Shown piece after piece: positions 9,339 through 18,476 of a DNA stretch of 64,000 nucleotides (the first letter of the stretch is position 1; each line of letters starts with the position of its first letter). Both the position numbers and the translations under genes were made by a program. Source of the DNA: an uncultured Muribaculum sp. (GTDB taxonomy: Bacteria > Bacteroidota > Bacteroidia > Bacteroidales > Muribaculaceae). The notes under the pieces were generated by a model. That model ran no database searches, was not told the DNA's origin, and worked only from the letters and a program-made list of their open reading frames with translations. The DNA is taken from assembly GCA_910578785.1 (NCBI GenBank), contig CAJTSJ010000001.1, positions 62,001-126,000 of the forward strand, in the 5' to 3' direction.

Positions 9339-10043
9339 TTATCTCTTGGCATTGATATACGCCGCAACCTGGTCGGCTATCTGGGCCATACCCTTTATCG
9401 TCGGATGCCCGCTCATCTTGTCTATCTCTTTCAGTTCTATGCAGTCAACGCCGTAGTGACGACACACCTCCTTGACCGAGTTGTCGATATCGTCCTTCAG
9501 GTCATCGTTGAGTATGACATAAACCTCGACGTTTGGATAGCGGTCTGAAATCTCCGACAGCATGTATGCCATGGCCGGACGGAAGCTATACAGATCATAG
9601 CGACTCCAGTTGTCATACTTATACTCGCCTATCGGACTCCCGGCCCAGCTGTCGTTTGTCCCGCCGAATATCAGAATCACATCCGGACAGCCGAGATTGC
9701 CGACACGGCTGATAAAACTGCGGTCACTGTAGTCGTCGTCATGATAGCCGGTGTTGCATATCGTCGAGCCGGAATAAGAGTTGTTTTCACATAGCTTATA
9801 GCCGTTGTCCTTGACAAATTTGTGCCACCACGTCTGAGTCACTTTGCCCACATCGGTTTTTCCCGGAACAGGAGTCCGGTCATACCATACAAGATTATTC
9901 GATGGAGTAACATAACCATCAAAAGTCGAATATGAGTCGCCAAGTATAGATACCGACTTACCGTTGCCGGCCGCCAACATGTCGGCCATACCAAAAATCA
10001 GCGCCACCAATAGCGCCATACTCCGTCCGTTTATACGTTTCAT
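9339..10043 (-). CDS. SGNH/GDSL-family hydrolase, exported
   Basis: 234 aa with an N-terminal signal peptide (MKRINGRSMALLVALIFG, cleavage near residue 25). The SGNH blocks are visible: ILGDSYSTFDGY with the nucleophile Ser, GGTNDSW as block III, and SGHPTIKGM near the C-terminus with the catalytic His. The fold hydrolyses esters, often acetyl groups on sugars, so a periplasmic carbohydrate or lipid esterase is plausible; the substrate is unknown. It appears to be monocistronic, with a -7 element 42 bp upstream and a strong hairpin downstream. Confidence 0.88.
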   Translation of the reverse strand: MKRINGRSMALLVALIFGMADMLAAGNGKSVSILGDSYSTFDGYVTPSNNLVWYDRTPVPGKTDVGKVTQTWWHKFVKDNGYKLCENNSYSGSTICNTGYHDDDYSDRSFISRVGNLGCPDVILIFGGTNDSWAGSPIGEYKYDNWSRYDLYSFRPAMAYMLSEISDRYPNVEVYVILNDDLKDDIDNSVKEVCRHYGVDCIELKEIDKMSGHPTIKGMAQIADQVAAYINAKR

Positions 10044-10084
10044 TGCAAAAAAATCTATGTATTAAATAATTGGTTACTTAATTG

Positions 10085-10092
10085 CAAAGTTA
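10085..10092 (-). promoter_or_regulatory. Promoter -7 element for the SGNH hydrolase gene
   Basis: Reads TAACTTTG on the minus strand, an exact TAnnTTTG match, 42 bp from the start codon. No clear -33 element is seen; the expected position runs into the palindrome at 10114-10165. Confidence 0.5.
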
Positions 10093-10113
10093 GCCCATCT
10101 GAAGAATTATACG

Positions 10114-10165
10114 GCCTGCCTACCGGAATTTTTTTATTTAAATAAAAAAATTCCGGTAGGCAGGC
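10114..10165. repeat. 52-bp perfect palindrome with internal T/A runs
   Basis: Every base from 10114 to 10165 pairs with its mirror partner. The outer 13 bp are GC-rich (GCCTGCCTACCGG), followed inward by a run of seven T and an AT core, then the complement. A standard intrinsic terminator has its T run outside the stem, so this is laid out in reverse. It lies between two leftward genes, 49 bp after the PepSY-like gene ends, and could still slow or stop polymerase, or form a cruciform. Confidence 0.8.
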
Positions 10166-10214
10166 GAATCTGATCGCCAATGTCCGGAATTATATCATCA
10201 ATCACGCCGATGCG

Positions 10215-10712
10215 TCAGATTACTGTGTCGGGAGTGATATCCGCGTCGCTATCAGGGACAGCCTTGATTACCGTACCGTCGATGTTATAGTACAGCTCCA
10301 TGTCTCGTTGCCCGGTCTTCTCAACCTCAAACAAATAGAAAGTCTTATCGCCGCGCTCATAAAGTTTCACGTCGGCCACGGTCCATGTTCCGTATTCGCC
10401 TGTAGCAAAAGCCTTCTCCACATCGGCCGGCAGATAGAACAAATCCTTGCCATAGTCGGTCTCGGTCATCTTCCATTCACCGTCGCGGGTAAACCAAGCC
10501 TCCTTGTCAAGACGCGCTTCGTCGAAGTCGGCTACAAGATATACTCCCTTCTTTTCCCACTTTATATTTGTGGCGTTAGGAAATTGCGTCTGCATAGCCT
10601 GCTCCACTCCTGAAGGAATAGTGCCGGGATTATTGTCATCGTCATCGCCGCACGACGCAAAAGAAAAGACACCTAACAGAGCAACAAACATAAATAACAA
10701 ATTCTTCTTCAT
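10215..10712 (-). CDS. PepSY-like (DUF2874) lipoprotein
   Basis: 165 aa. The lipoprotein signal MKKNLLFMFVALLGVFSFAS is followed by the lipobox Cys and an acidic linker (GDDDDNN). The rest has two strand-rich repeats with the pattern (F)PNATNIKWEKKGVYLVADF and a similar WTVADVKLYERGDKTFYLFEVE, matching the PepSY-like/BLIP-like repeats common in exported Bacteroidales proteins. The acidic linker right after the cysteine resembles the lipoprotein export signal for the cell surface in Bacteroidetes. Binding partner and function are unknown. It stands alone, divergent from the YjbQ-family gene. Confidence 0.75.
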   Translation of the reverse strand: MKKNLLFMFVALLGVFSFASCGDDDDNNPGTIPSGVEQAMQTQFPNATNIKWEKKGVYLVADFDEARLDKEAWFTRDGEWKMTETDYGKDLFYLPADVEKAFATGEYGTWTVADVKLYERGDKTFYLFEVEKTGQRDMELYYNIDGTVIKAVPDSDADITPDTVI

Positions 10713-10760
10713 AATTTCACATTTTTAATTTATCATATTAGAAACATCGGCACACTGACG

Positions 10761-10789
10761 TTTGTTTACAGCAATATTTCTTAAATTTG
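10761..10789 (+). promoter_or_regulatory. Probable promoter of the YjbQ-family gene
   Basis: TTTG at 10761-10764 and TAAATTTG at 10782-10789. The -7 element is an exact match; the 17-bp spacing is shorter than the usual 19-21 bp. The gene starts 18 bp after the -7 element. Confidence 0.5.
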
Positions 10790-10807
10790 CCTGAAACAGT
10801 ATGAAAC

Positions 10808-11218
10808 ATGGTTAATCAAATTGAATTTTCACTGCGCCCGTACTCACGAGGCGTACATCTGGTCACTGCAGAGATTGCCGGACGGTTGCCTAAGTTGCCC
10901 GAAACCGGACTGCTCAATCTGCTCATAAAGCATACGTCGGCAGCACTGTGCATCAACGAAAATGCCGACCCAGACGTCCGGGAAGATTTGAACACAATAT
11001 TCGACAAACTCGTTCCGGAACGCGCCCCCTACTATCTCCACACATTTGAGGGGCCCGACGACATGCCTGCCCACGCAAAGTCTGTGATTGTAGGCCCGTC
11101 GCTCTCAATACCCGTCACCAATGGGCATCTCAATCTCGGAACCTGGCAAGGCATATACCTATGCGAATTCCGCAACCACGGAGGCCCCCGAAAAATAGTG
11201 GCCACCATCATCTCCTGA
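10808..11218 (+). CDS. YjbQ family (UPF0047) protein
   Basis: 136 aa, cytosolic, full length for the family. The signatures are LLIKHTSAALCINENADPDV in the first half and GHLNLGTWQGIYLCEFR near the C-terminus, with conserved His, Glu and Asn residues that line a metal- or phosphate-binding pocket in known structures. Some members can make thiamine phosphate as a side activity, hence the name secondary thiamine-phosphate synthase; the true role is unsettled. No thiamine genes are nearby. It is monocistronic and faces the tricorn-like gene across a hairpin array. Confidence 0.88.
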   Translation: MVNQIEFSLRPYSRGVHLVTAEIAGRLPKLPETGLLNLLIKHTSAALCINENADPDVREDLNTIFDKLVPERAPYYLHTFEGPDDMPAHAKSVIVGPSLSIPVTNGHLNLGTWQGIYLCEFRNHGGPRKIVATIIS

Positions 11219-11315
11219 TATTCCCCCCAGAAACAGCCTGCACCAAACACACCCCTCACATCGCGTCGAAAACGTTGCGTCCAAACACCACATATCGCAC
11301 TTCTCCGTCGAAAGC

Positions 11316-11542
11316 GCGTCGACGACGCATCGGCTAACCTCGGGCAACAAGGCGCGTCGACGACGCGACAATACGTTAAACCTCACGATAAAGCCACGAC
11401 AGTGGCGTTCGTGGGGCAAACCCACAACGAAAACAAACCCACAACGTCGGAGACGTTGCACACAAGCACATCGCACTGTAAGTGCGAAAACGCCGATTCA
11501 TGCAGATGGCCACGGGTTAGGAAACGTCTAACCCGTGGCCAT
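11316..11542. repeat. Array of seven short hairpins in an intergenic region
   Basis: The gene-free stretch 11219-11571 contains consecutive perfect stems, most with 3-5 nt loops: GCGTC-GAC-GACGC (11316-11328), CGCGTC-GAC-GACGCG (11353-11367), GCCAC-GACA-GTGGC (11393-11406), GTGGG-GCAAA-CCCAC (11411-11425), CAACGTC-GGA-GACGTTG (11442-11458), TCGCACT-GTA-AGTGCGA (11471-11487), and a 15-bp stem with 7-nt loop (11506-11542). The last could serve as a terminator between the convergent genes. Read on the minus strand, much of the array aligns with 41225-41320, so this is a dispersed element. No coding sequence is apparent. Confidence 0.8.
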
Positions 11543-11571
11543 CCAATATTTTGCCAATGTCGTAAGAAGCC

Positions 11572-14500
11572 CTACTTGAGGTCGTTAAGCAATACCTCGA
11601 CGGCTTTGCGGAGCTGCTGGTCCTCGCCCGTTACAATAACCGCCGGATCGTTGGCTATCTTGATGTCCGGCTCAAGCTGGCTGTTTTCAAGATAATTGCC
11701 CTCGGCGGTACGGTAGCCGATTACAGGCACACCGAATATCAGCGACGGATCCTGCATCGTAATCCAGTTGACCGAAGTCATAGTTCCCGGAACAGGCATT
11801 CCGACAAGCTTGCCCATCTTCTTATGTTTATATACCCAGGGAGTACCGTGCGCGTTGCTGTAGTTGGCTTCACACTGAAGCATGATGCTCGGTTTGTTCC
11901 ACCGGCGGCTCGGCATGTCGCATACATCCTGACCGCGAATCACCTGCGTAAGGTACTTATCGCCGCTGAACAGAACTTCGATGTCCTCGTGCAGACGTCC
12001 GCCGCCGTTCCAGCGCGTATCTATTACAATACCGTCCTTGTCGACATACTTGCCCAGAAGGTCGATATAGATGTTGCGGAAGCTCTCGTCGTCCATCGAA
12101 CGCAGATGCACATAACCCAGACGGCCTCCGGACCACTTTTCAACATCGGCCGCACGCTGCTTAACCCAGCGGTCATAAAGCAGATTGTTCATACGGCTCG
12201 TGGTGATCGGAAGCACCACTTCGTCTACCGAGTTGCCTCCGTTGAAGATAGTCACAAGTGTCTTCTTGCCGGCGATGTCGGCCAGAAGCGCGGTAAAGTC
12301 GGTGGAGTCGTTGATTTCCACGCCGTTGATTTTTTCAATGACCGAACCTTTCTTAACCACCGTGTTGGCATGGTCAAACGGACCGTGCTCAACCACCTCC
12401 GCCACTTTCAGGCCTGGACCGTAATGGTTCCAGTCGTAAAGCAAACCAAGCGACGCTGTATTTTCGCCTCGGCTTGTAGCGTAATAGCGTGAACCGGTGT
12501 GCGATGCATTGAGTTCGCCCAGCAACTCGCTCAACATCTCCTGGAAGTCGTAGTTGTTGCTGATGTGGGGAAGGAACTTGGCATAGGCTTCGGTCATAGC
12601 TTCCCAATCACATCCGTGGTATGTGGTCTCATAGAAGCGGTTCTTCACCTCCTGCTTCACATAATTGTACATATAGTCGCGTTCGGCCTTCGGATCGAGC
12701 TTCATTACAGCCGAATATGTAATCGGCTTTATCGATTCAGAGCTGACAGTCATCTTGCTCATGCCGTCAGGGCCGAGGATAAACATGACATCGCCCTTCT
12801 TGTCGAGCTGAAGATGACGGCTTGACGTATTGAGTTTAGACACCATGGCGGTCTCATGCTTGCGGAGATTTGTCTTCCACAGGTCATACTTGTCCTGGAA
12901 AGCGGTAAGATAGTATAGATTCTCGCCGTCGGCGGTGATTATGAAGTCGTTGATGTCGGATGACGCGGGAGTTACTCGGACTATACGGTTCTGTATATCG
13001 TCAAAGTCGATAACCACATCCTTGCTCTCCTCGGCGTCCTTATCGGCGTCGTCAGACTTTTTCTTTGATTTTGAATCCTTTTTTGCGTTCTTCTTCTCAG
13101 CTTTCTCCTTGTCGGCCTTCTGCTGTTTCTCAAGTTCCTTCAGAAGTTCATAGTCCTCCTTGCTAAGACGATACTTGTCAAACGCGTCCTGATTGAGGAA
13201 TACGAGCATCACGTCCATCTGCGAGCCCCACGATGCATGGCTGCGCATGCCGTAGCGGTCGCTGGCAAAAGCTATGGCGTTGCCGTCCAGAATCCATCGT
13301 GGCGACATGTCGAAATATGACGAACGCGTAAGATTCCTCACCTCAGGAGTACCGGTTGTATTGACCACGGCCACATCGCTGTAAGGTTCATGTCCGTTAC
13401 CTGTCAGTTCAAACGCAATCCACTTGCCGTCGGGCGACCACGTGTAGTAGAACGAGCCGTTGCTTTCCGGATTGGTGGTGCCGTCTGTGAGCAGATGCAC
13501 TTTCTTGGTGTCCAGGTCCATCACGGCGAGTTTGCGGCGGTCCTGAATAAATGCCAGACGCTTGCCGTCGGGCGAATACTTCGGCACAGTGCGCTCGATG
13601 CCGTCGTTAGGATCAAAAAGCGCCTCCTCCTTTATTGTAGTGGCATTAGGGAAGTTCAGGTCGTCCTTGCGCTCTATGGTAGCCTTATAGATATTGAAGT
13701 GTCCGTCACGTTCGCTTGTATACACCAATGTGCGGTTGTCTGGAGCCCAGTCCATGTCGCCCTCGGCCTCGGGAGTATTGGTGACCTGCTTTGTGGTGCG
13801 GTATTCGGTAGAAGTGACGAATATCTCGCCGCGGTCCTCAAATGCCACCTGCTTGCCGTCGGGCGAGGCCACGGCCTGCGACGAACTGCTGACGCTCCGC
13901 TTGACCACAGGCGAATCTTCGTCCAGAGTCACATTGATTTTTACCTTTTCGGGTGCAGCCGAACCACGCTTCACATATATGTCGCCGTCGTACGCGAAAG
14001 CCAGAGTTCCATCGGCTCCCTGCGAAAGGAAGCGCACCGGATGTGTGGCGAAGTCCGTCACTTTGCTCACTTTCGCCGGATTGTCCAGCGATGCGGTGTA
14101 TACGTTCATAGTGCCGCCGTCGCGTTCGCTCAGAAAGTAGAAATTCTTACCGTCGACACTTATCACCGGATTGCGGTCCTCACCGGCATGCGAAGTCAGC
14201 TTCTTATGCTTCTTGGTCGCCACATCGTATGACCACACATCTCTGGTGACAGACGAAGTGTGGTGCTTGCGCCATTCGTCCTCCATACCCTTGTTGTCCT
14301 GATACAGGAAATATTTTCCGTCGGGCGAGTAGCTTATCATTTCAGCCGGGGTTGAGATGACCTGTTCTATGCGCCCTCCGCCGACCGGCACTTTGTAGAC
14401 TTCAGTCATACGTCCCGAGGGGAACTGTGCGCTTTCCGGAGCGTCCTGGATCAGGGCCGAGAAGATGACGTATTTTCCGTCGGGAGTGAAAGCCGACGGA

Positions 14501-14829
14501 GTCTCAGTGGCTGAATATCGGGTAAGCCGGGTTGCTGTGCCTCCGGTGGAAGGCATGACATATACATCCATCGAACCGTTGCGGTCGCTGGCGAAAGCTA
14601 TCGATTTTCCGTCGGGCGACCAGATGGGCGAAGCGTCATAAGCGGCCTGCGTGGTCAGCCTGACAGCTTCACCGCCGGTGACAGGCACCTTAAATATATC
14701 GCCCTTATATGTAAAGGCTATCTCCTTGCCGTCCGGCGATATCTTCACATCGCGCAGCCACAGCGGGGTCACAGCCGATGCCGACATAGCAACGGCCGAC
14801 AATGATAATGTCAATAATATTTTTTTCAT
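11572..14829 (-). CDS. Tricorn-like S41 family peptidase, exported
   Basis: 1085 aa, near the length of tricorn protease. A signal peptide (MKKILLTLSLSAVAMSASA) is followed by two beta-propellers built of WD40-like PD40 repeats (SPDGKxIAF pattern, residues about 30-550), a Lys-rich charged linker near 575-600 (KKNAKKDSKSKKKSDDADKD), a core domain, a PDZ domain near 755-830 and an S41 protease domain from about 860. The S41 region has DTRWNGGG and the serine in GTMTSVNW (Ser1019). It probably trims peptides in the periplasm. It lies alone between a hairpin array and the mltD-like gene. Confidence 0.93.
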   Translation of the reverse strand: MKKILLTLSLSAVAMSASAVTPLWLRDVKISPDGKEIAFTYKGDIFKVPVTGGEAVRLTTQAAYDASPIWSPDGKSIAFASDRNGSMDVYVMPSTGGTATRLTRYSATETPSAFTPDGKYVIFSALIQDAPESAQFPSGRMTEVYKVPVGGGRIEQVISTPAEMISYSPDGKYFLYQDNKGMEDEWRKHHTSSVTRDVWSYDVATKKHKKLTSHAGEDRNPVISVDGKNFYFLSERDGGTMNVYTASLDNPAKVSKVTDFATHPVRFLSQGADGTLAFAYDGDIYVKRGSAAPEKVKINVTLDEDSPVVKRSVSSSSQAVASPDGKQVAFEDRGEIFVTSTEYRTTKQVTNTPEAEGDMDWAPDNRTLVYTSERDGHFNIYKATIERKDDLNFPNATTIKEEALFDPNDGIERTVPKYSPDGKRLAFIQDRRKLAVMDLDTKKVHLLTDGTTNPESNGSFYYTWSPDGKWIAFELTGNGHEPYSDVAVVNTTGTPEVRNLTRSSYFDMSPRWILDGNAIAFASDRYGMRSHASWGSQMDVMLVFLNQDAFDKYRLSKEDYELLKELEKQQKADKEKAEKKNAKKDSKSKKKSDDADKDAEESKDVVIDFDDIQNRIVRVTPASSDINDFIITADGENLYYLTAFQDKYDLWKTNLRKHETAMVSKLNTSSRHLQLDKKGDVMFILGPDGMSKMTVSSESIKPITYSAVMKLDPKAERDYMYNYVKQEVKNRFYETTYHGCDWEAMTEAYAKFLPHISNNYDFQEMLSELLGELNASHTGSRYYATSRGENTASLGLLYDWNHYGPGLKVAEVVEHGPFDHANTVVKKGSVIEKINGVEINDSTDFTALLADIAGKKTLVTIFNGGNSVDEVVLPITTSRMNNLLYDRWVKQRAADVEKWSGGRLGYVHLRSMDDESFRNIYIDLLGKYVDKDGIVIDTRWNGGGRLHEDIEVLFSGDKYLTQVIRGQDVCDMPSRRWNKPSIMLQCEANYSNAHGTPWVYKHKKMGKLVGMPVPGTMTSVNWITMQDPSLIFGVPVIGYRTAEGNYLENSQLEPDIKIANDPAVIVTGEDQQLRKAVEVLLNDLK

Positions 14830-14891
14830 GATTGGTTTTGTATGGGTTAATCGATTATGGATACGAACACAACAGAAATAATCGGCTACGG

Positions 14892-16505
14892 CTATTTCTG
14901 AGGTATTTTAAGGGTCTGGCCGGCACGGATATTCGTGTTTTTGAGGCCGTTGGCATTCTGAATCTGCTTGACGGTGACACCTCTGTATTTAGAAGCAATC
15001 TTGCCTAACGTGTCCCCCTTGCGAACCTTGTAGCGTACAAACTTCGGCTCATTCGAGGCTTTCGCCTTGGCCTTGGCGGCAGTTGCAGGCTCGGCCTCCT
15101 TGACGGCGACAGGTTCGGTCTTGACAGCAACCTGAGCTTCTGCCATCAGCGCCGAATCGGCACGTGCCTCCATCATGGCGCTGTCGGCCGTGGCGACAGC
15201 CACAATGGCTTTATCCTCGGTCTTCGGCTTGGGAATACGCTCATAAGTATGAATCTTCAGATTCTTGCCACTTGAGATCCTGTCCTTCTTGAGTTTGTTC
15301 CACTTCTTGATTTCAGCCACGGTCACGCCATACTTGCTTGCTATAGACGACAGGGTCTCGCCGCGACGCACCTTGTGGGTCTTGACCACGGACTTGGTGG
15401 TATATTCTCCGCTCGGAGCATTGATGTCGGTAGGCTCGACCACCAAACGGCGGCCATAGCGCGTACCGTCATGCGTCAGCACACTGTCCTCGCTCATTAT
15501 ATAGCTGTGAACCTGCATGCCCGGAAGCACCAGAGCATAAGGGCGGGTGTCGCCGGGAATGATGTCCTTGCGGTACTGAGGATTAAGCACACGAATCTCC
15601 TCTATCGGGAGCGAAAGCACATCGGCTATTTGCTGGAAATGAACTCGTTTGTTGATATGTATAGAGTCAGTCACAATCGGACGTTTGGCCAGTGCCGGGC
15701 TGATGTTGTGCTGGTTGTAGTACGTCATCACGTAGTTTGCGGCAATGAATGCCGGGACATAGCCACGGGTCTCCTGCGGTAGGAAATAATAGATGCTCCA
15801 GAAGTCCGGATTGTTGATGCCCGACCGGCGCATGGCCTTGTTGACATTGCCCGGTCCGCAATTGTAGGCCGCGATGGCAAGCGACCAGTCGTTGTACATA
15901 TCATAAAGTTGCTTGAGATATGTCGCGGCGGCTTCCGACGATGCATACGGGTCACGGCGTTCGTCGACGAGCGTATTTATCTCAAGACCGAGTCCGCGGG
16001 CAGTCGGCAACATGAATTGCCACAACCCCGTAGCTCCCGCGCGCGACACCGCGTCGGGATTCAATGCCGACTCGATGACCGGAAGATAGCGCAGTTCCAG
16101 AGGAAGGCCCTTACGCTCGAGAGCTTCCTCGAATATGGGCATATAGTAAAGGCTCATGCCGAGCATGTTCTCCACCAGCTCGCGTCGACGCTGCACGTAC
16201 ATATTTATATAGGAGCGCACTATCTGGTTGTAGGGCATCTCTATATCTGTAGGCATCTGGCTCAAACGCTTGATATACTCCTCGTCGGTGGCGTTGACCA
16301 CCGGAGTATTGGCAAAATTGTCATTAAGCACAGTATAATTTTTCAGATACCAGTTTTGCTTCATTTTGTAGGTATCCGTTTCGAAACTTTCAGGAGGCAC
16401 TATCGAATTATCGGTAATCGTCTCCTTGATATTCAATAAAGTGGGCTTTGCAGAAAGCCCTATGGCCGAACCGGCAATCAGTAGCGAGAAAATTAACTTT
16501 TTCAT
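14892..16505 (-). CDS. Membrane-bound lytic transglycosylase, MltD-like, with LysM domains
   Basis: Cleaves the glycan strands of peptidoglycan in the periplasm. I place the start at 16505 (MKKLIFSLLIAGSAIGLSA gives a clean signal peptide); an ATG at 16562 would add a tail before it. The 537 aa product has an SLT domain with the catalytic Glu in VIESALNPDAVSRAGATG and a following GLWQFMLPTARGLGL, then two LysM repeats (YTTK...VRRGETLSSIASKYGV near 355 and YKVRKGDTLGKIASKY near the C-terminus), joined by an Ala/Lys/Glu-rich linker. It follows DUF5683, parB and parA in the conserved Bacteroidetes order. Confidence 0.93.
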   Translation of the reverse strand: MKKLIFSLLIAGSAIGLSAKPTLLNIKETITDNSIVPPESFETDTYKMKQNWYLKNYTVLNDNFANTPVVNATDEEYIKRLSQMPTDIEMPYNQIVRSYINMYVQRRRELVENMLGMSLYYMPIFEEALERKGLPLELRYLPVIESALNPDAVSRAGATGLWQFMLPTARGLGLEINTLVDERRDPYASSEAAATYLKQLYDMYNDWSLAIAAYNCGPGNVNKAMRRSGINNPDFWSIYYFLPQETRGYVPAFIAANYVMTYYNQHNISPALAKRPIVTDSIHINKRVHFQQIADVLSLPIEEIRVLNPQYRKDIIPGDTRPYALVLPGMQVHSYIMSEDSVLTHDGTRYGRRLVVEPTDINAPSGEYTTKSVVKTHKVRRGETLSSIASKYGVTVAEIKKWNKLKKDRISSGKNLKIHTYERIPKPKTEDKAIVAVATADSAMMEARADSALMAEAQVAVKTEPVAVKEAEPATAAKAKAKASNEPKFVRYKVRKGDTLGKIASKYRGVTVKQIQNANGLKNTNIRAGQTLKIPQK

Positions 16506-16543
16506 TTGGTCAAAGCAAGATGCAAGAAATTTTAAGAGGATAT

Positions 16544-17461
16544 TTAAAAATTGAAAGCCCACTGAAGCCCGACTCCCGGCAAGGTATTTCTCGCATCGGG
16601 AATCAGCGTCGGCGCGACATCAATCGAAAGCTCCGGCGACACGTCGAAATGCGTCAGCGAAGCATCGACATAAGCATCGACCATGGCTATGAGATAGACA
16701 CCTATCATACATATCACACAGAGGTCGCGATTCCGTCTGTAGTAGTCCTTTCTTGATTTGAATATTTTTTCCATCCAGCTCCTGTTAAGCGATGATTCAT
16801 CTGTACCTGGAGGATAAAAGTCCATGTAGCTGTTTGTCCCCGGGTCATTGTCCATCAGGTCGCGGTAGGCCTGTGTGTAATCGCCAAGCATCTGGTTGTT
16901 CCACGACATACCGTAAGCAAGACCCATGAATCCGCCGACAACCAATGGAAGCTTCCAGTAACGGCGGTTATAAAGCTGTCCCAAGCCGGGAAATAATGCC
17001 GACAGCCATACAGCGCGTTTAGGGTCGGGATTGAAGTCGCGGACCACATAGTCCGGGTCGACAGGAACCGAGCCTTCGGGAATCAGCACGACCGAATCCC
17101 CCACAACTTCAATGGAATCGCCGGTAACCTCCACACGTTCGCCTCGCGGATAATTTATCCATAGCGTATCGGGAAACGCGCTTAAATCAGGTTCGACTCC
17201 CACTGTGTCGACGACATGGCCGGAATCTACGTCAGGCTCCTCCGTCATCTCGGGGCGAGATTCTTCCTCATCCCTGACATACTCCGACACATCCGGCAAA
17301 ACTGTATGAACAGAAGGCTCCGCGGCCGTTTGGTTGCGATTGCCTAAAGTTGCTGAAAAAATGTTAAACGGAAACAGCATTACCGCCACCAGTCCTATGA
17401 CGAGCGCTTTAGTAGTTCTGTCGAGAGTATCCGTATATTGGTTGTCTTTTTTCTTATTCAT
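16544..17461 (-). CDS. DUF5683 membrane protein
   Basis: 305 aa from the start MNKKKDNQ; an ATG at 17500 would add 13 residues. A TM segment near residues 19-40 (KALVIGLVAVMLFPFNIFSA) is followed by a long acidic region with many Val/Asp/Glu, then the DUF5683 domain from about 155. This opens with DPKRAVWLSALFPGLGQLYNRRYWKLPLVVGG and contains further membrane segments (GFMGLAYGMSW and CVICMIGVYLIAMVDAYVDA). The function is unknown. The gene is always found near parAB and a lytic transglycosylase in Bacteroidetes, which points to a cell-envelope or division role. Confidence 0.85.
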   Translation of the reverse strand: MNKKKDNQYTDTLDRTTKALVIGLVAVMLFPFNIFSATLGNRNQTAAEPSVHTVLPDVSEYVRDEEESRPEMTEEPDVDSGHVVDTVGVEPDLSAFPDTLWINYPRGERVEVTGDSIEVVGDSVVLIPEGSVPVDPDYVVRDFNPDPKRAVWLSALFPGLGQLYNRRYWKLPLVVGGFMGLAYGMSWNNQMLGDYTQAYRDLMDNDPGTNSYMDFYPPGTDESSLNRSWMEKIFKSRKDYYRRNRDLCVICMIGVYLIAMVDAYVDASLTHFDVSPELSIDVAPTLIPDARNTLPGVGLQWAFNF

Positions 17462-17533
17462 CTCATATCTCACTGACACATTGGGCATTACACATCCCAA
17501 CCGGGCACACGGTCCAAGTCCGGTGCCTCAACG

Positions 17534-18433
17534 TCAATTCTCTGAAGTTTTTAATGTGTCAAATATAGCAATTAATTGCTCAAGTTCATCCTCGTTTTTG
17601 AACGGGAACGTGATTTTTCCACGGCCCTGCGCATTGCAAGAGAACTGGACCTGCGTACGGAACGATGCACTGAGATGCTTCTTCAGAATATCAAAATCCT
17701 TGTCCGACAGTCGGCTTTTCTTGGCCACCGGCATCACATCCTCCCCCTTTTCCTGAGCTTTCTGATATGCCTTGGCCAGCTCCTCGACCTTTCTGACGGA
17801 GAGTCCGTGCTTGATGATTTCATTATACAGCTTAAGCTGAAGAGCCGGATTCTCTATGGTCAGAAGCGCGCGTGCATGCCCCATGTCGACATTTTTGTCA
17901 CGGAGTCCAAGCTGAACCTCGGCCGGAAGCTTGAGCAGACGCAGAAAATTGGCTATAGTGGCCCGCTTCTTGCCGATGCGCTCGCTCAACCGCTCCTGAG
18001 TCAGGTCATATTGGTCGATAAGCTTGCGGAATGTCAGCGCGATTTCGATGGCATTCAGGTCCTCGCGCTGAATGTTCTCGATAAGGGCCATTTCAGTCAG
18101 CTCGCTGTCGTTGGCAGTCCTGATGTATGCAGGCACAGAAGTAAGACCGGCCTTGATGGCGGCGCGGTAGCGTCGTTCGCCCGCTATGATCTGATACGAA
18201 TCCGGGCCTGTCTTTCTCAACGACAACGGCTGAATGATGCCAAGCTCACGGATCGACGATGCGAGTTCGTCAAGAGCCGTCTCGTCAAATGAAGTACGGG
18301 GCTGTTCGGGGTTCGGAGAAATCAGACGGACATCTATGTCATTGATGGCCGAAGTACCCTTTGCCGGCACATCGTCCATCTGAATCAGAGAGTCCAGACC
18401 GCGGCCGAGCGCGGGACGTTTTATATTAGCCAT
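17534..18433 (-). CDS. parB: Chromosome partitioning protein ParB
   Basis: 299 aa. The N-terminal ParB/Srx domain has the sequence LISPNPEQPRTSFDE and the CTP-binding motif GERRYRAA near residue 85; the following helix-turn-helix region (LTQERLSERIGKKRATIANFLRLL) binds parS; the C-terminal domain should dimerise. It binds centromere-like parS sites and spreads as a CTP-dependent clamp to segregate the chromosome with ParA. It starts 43 bp after parA. I looked for the canonical parS site in this window and found none. Confidence 0.95.
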   Translation of the reverse strand: MANIKRPALGRGLDSLIQMDDVPAKGTSAINDIDVRLISPNPEQPRTSFDETALDELASSIRELGIIQPLSLRKTGPDSYQIIAGERRYRAAIKAGLTSVPAYIRTANDSELTEMALIENIQREDLNAIEIALTFRKLIDQYDLTQERLSERIGKKRATIANFLRLLKLPAEVQLGLRDKNVDMGHARALLTIENPALQLKLYNEIIKHGLSVRKVEELAKAYQKAQEKGEDVMPVAKKSRLSDKDFDILKKHLSASFRTQVQFSCNAQGRGKITFPFKNEDELEQLIAIFDTLKTSEN

Positions 18434-18476
18434 TATATCGTTAAGTTAGGAGATTGTCAAAATAAATATCGTATCG

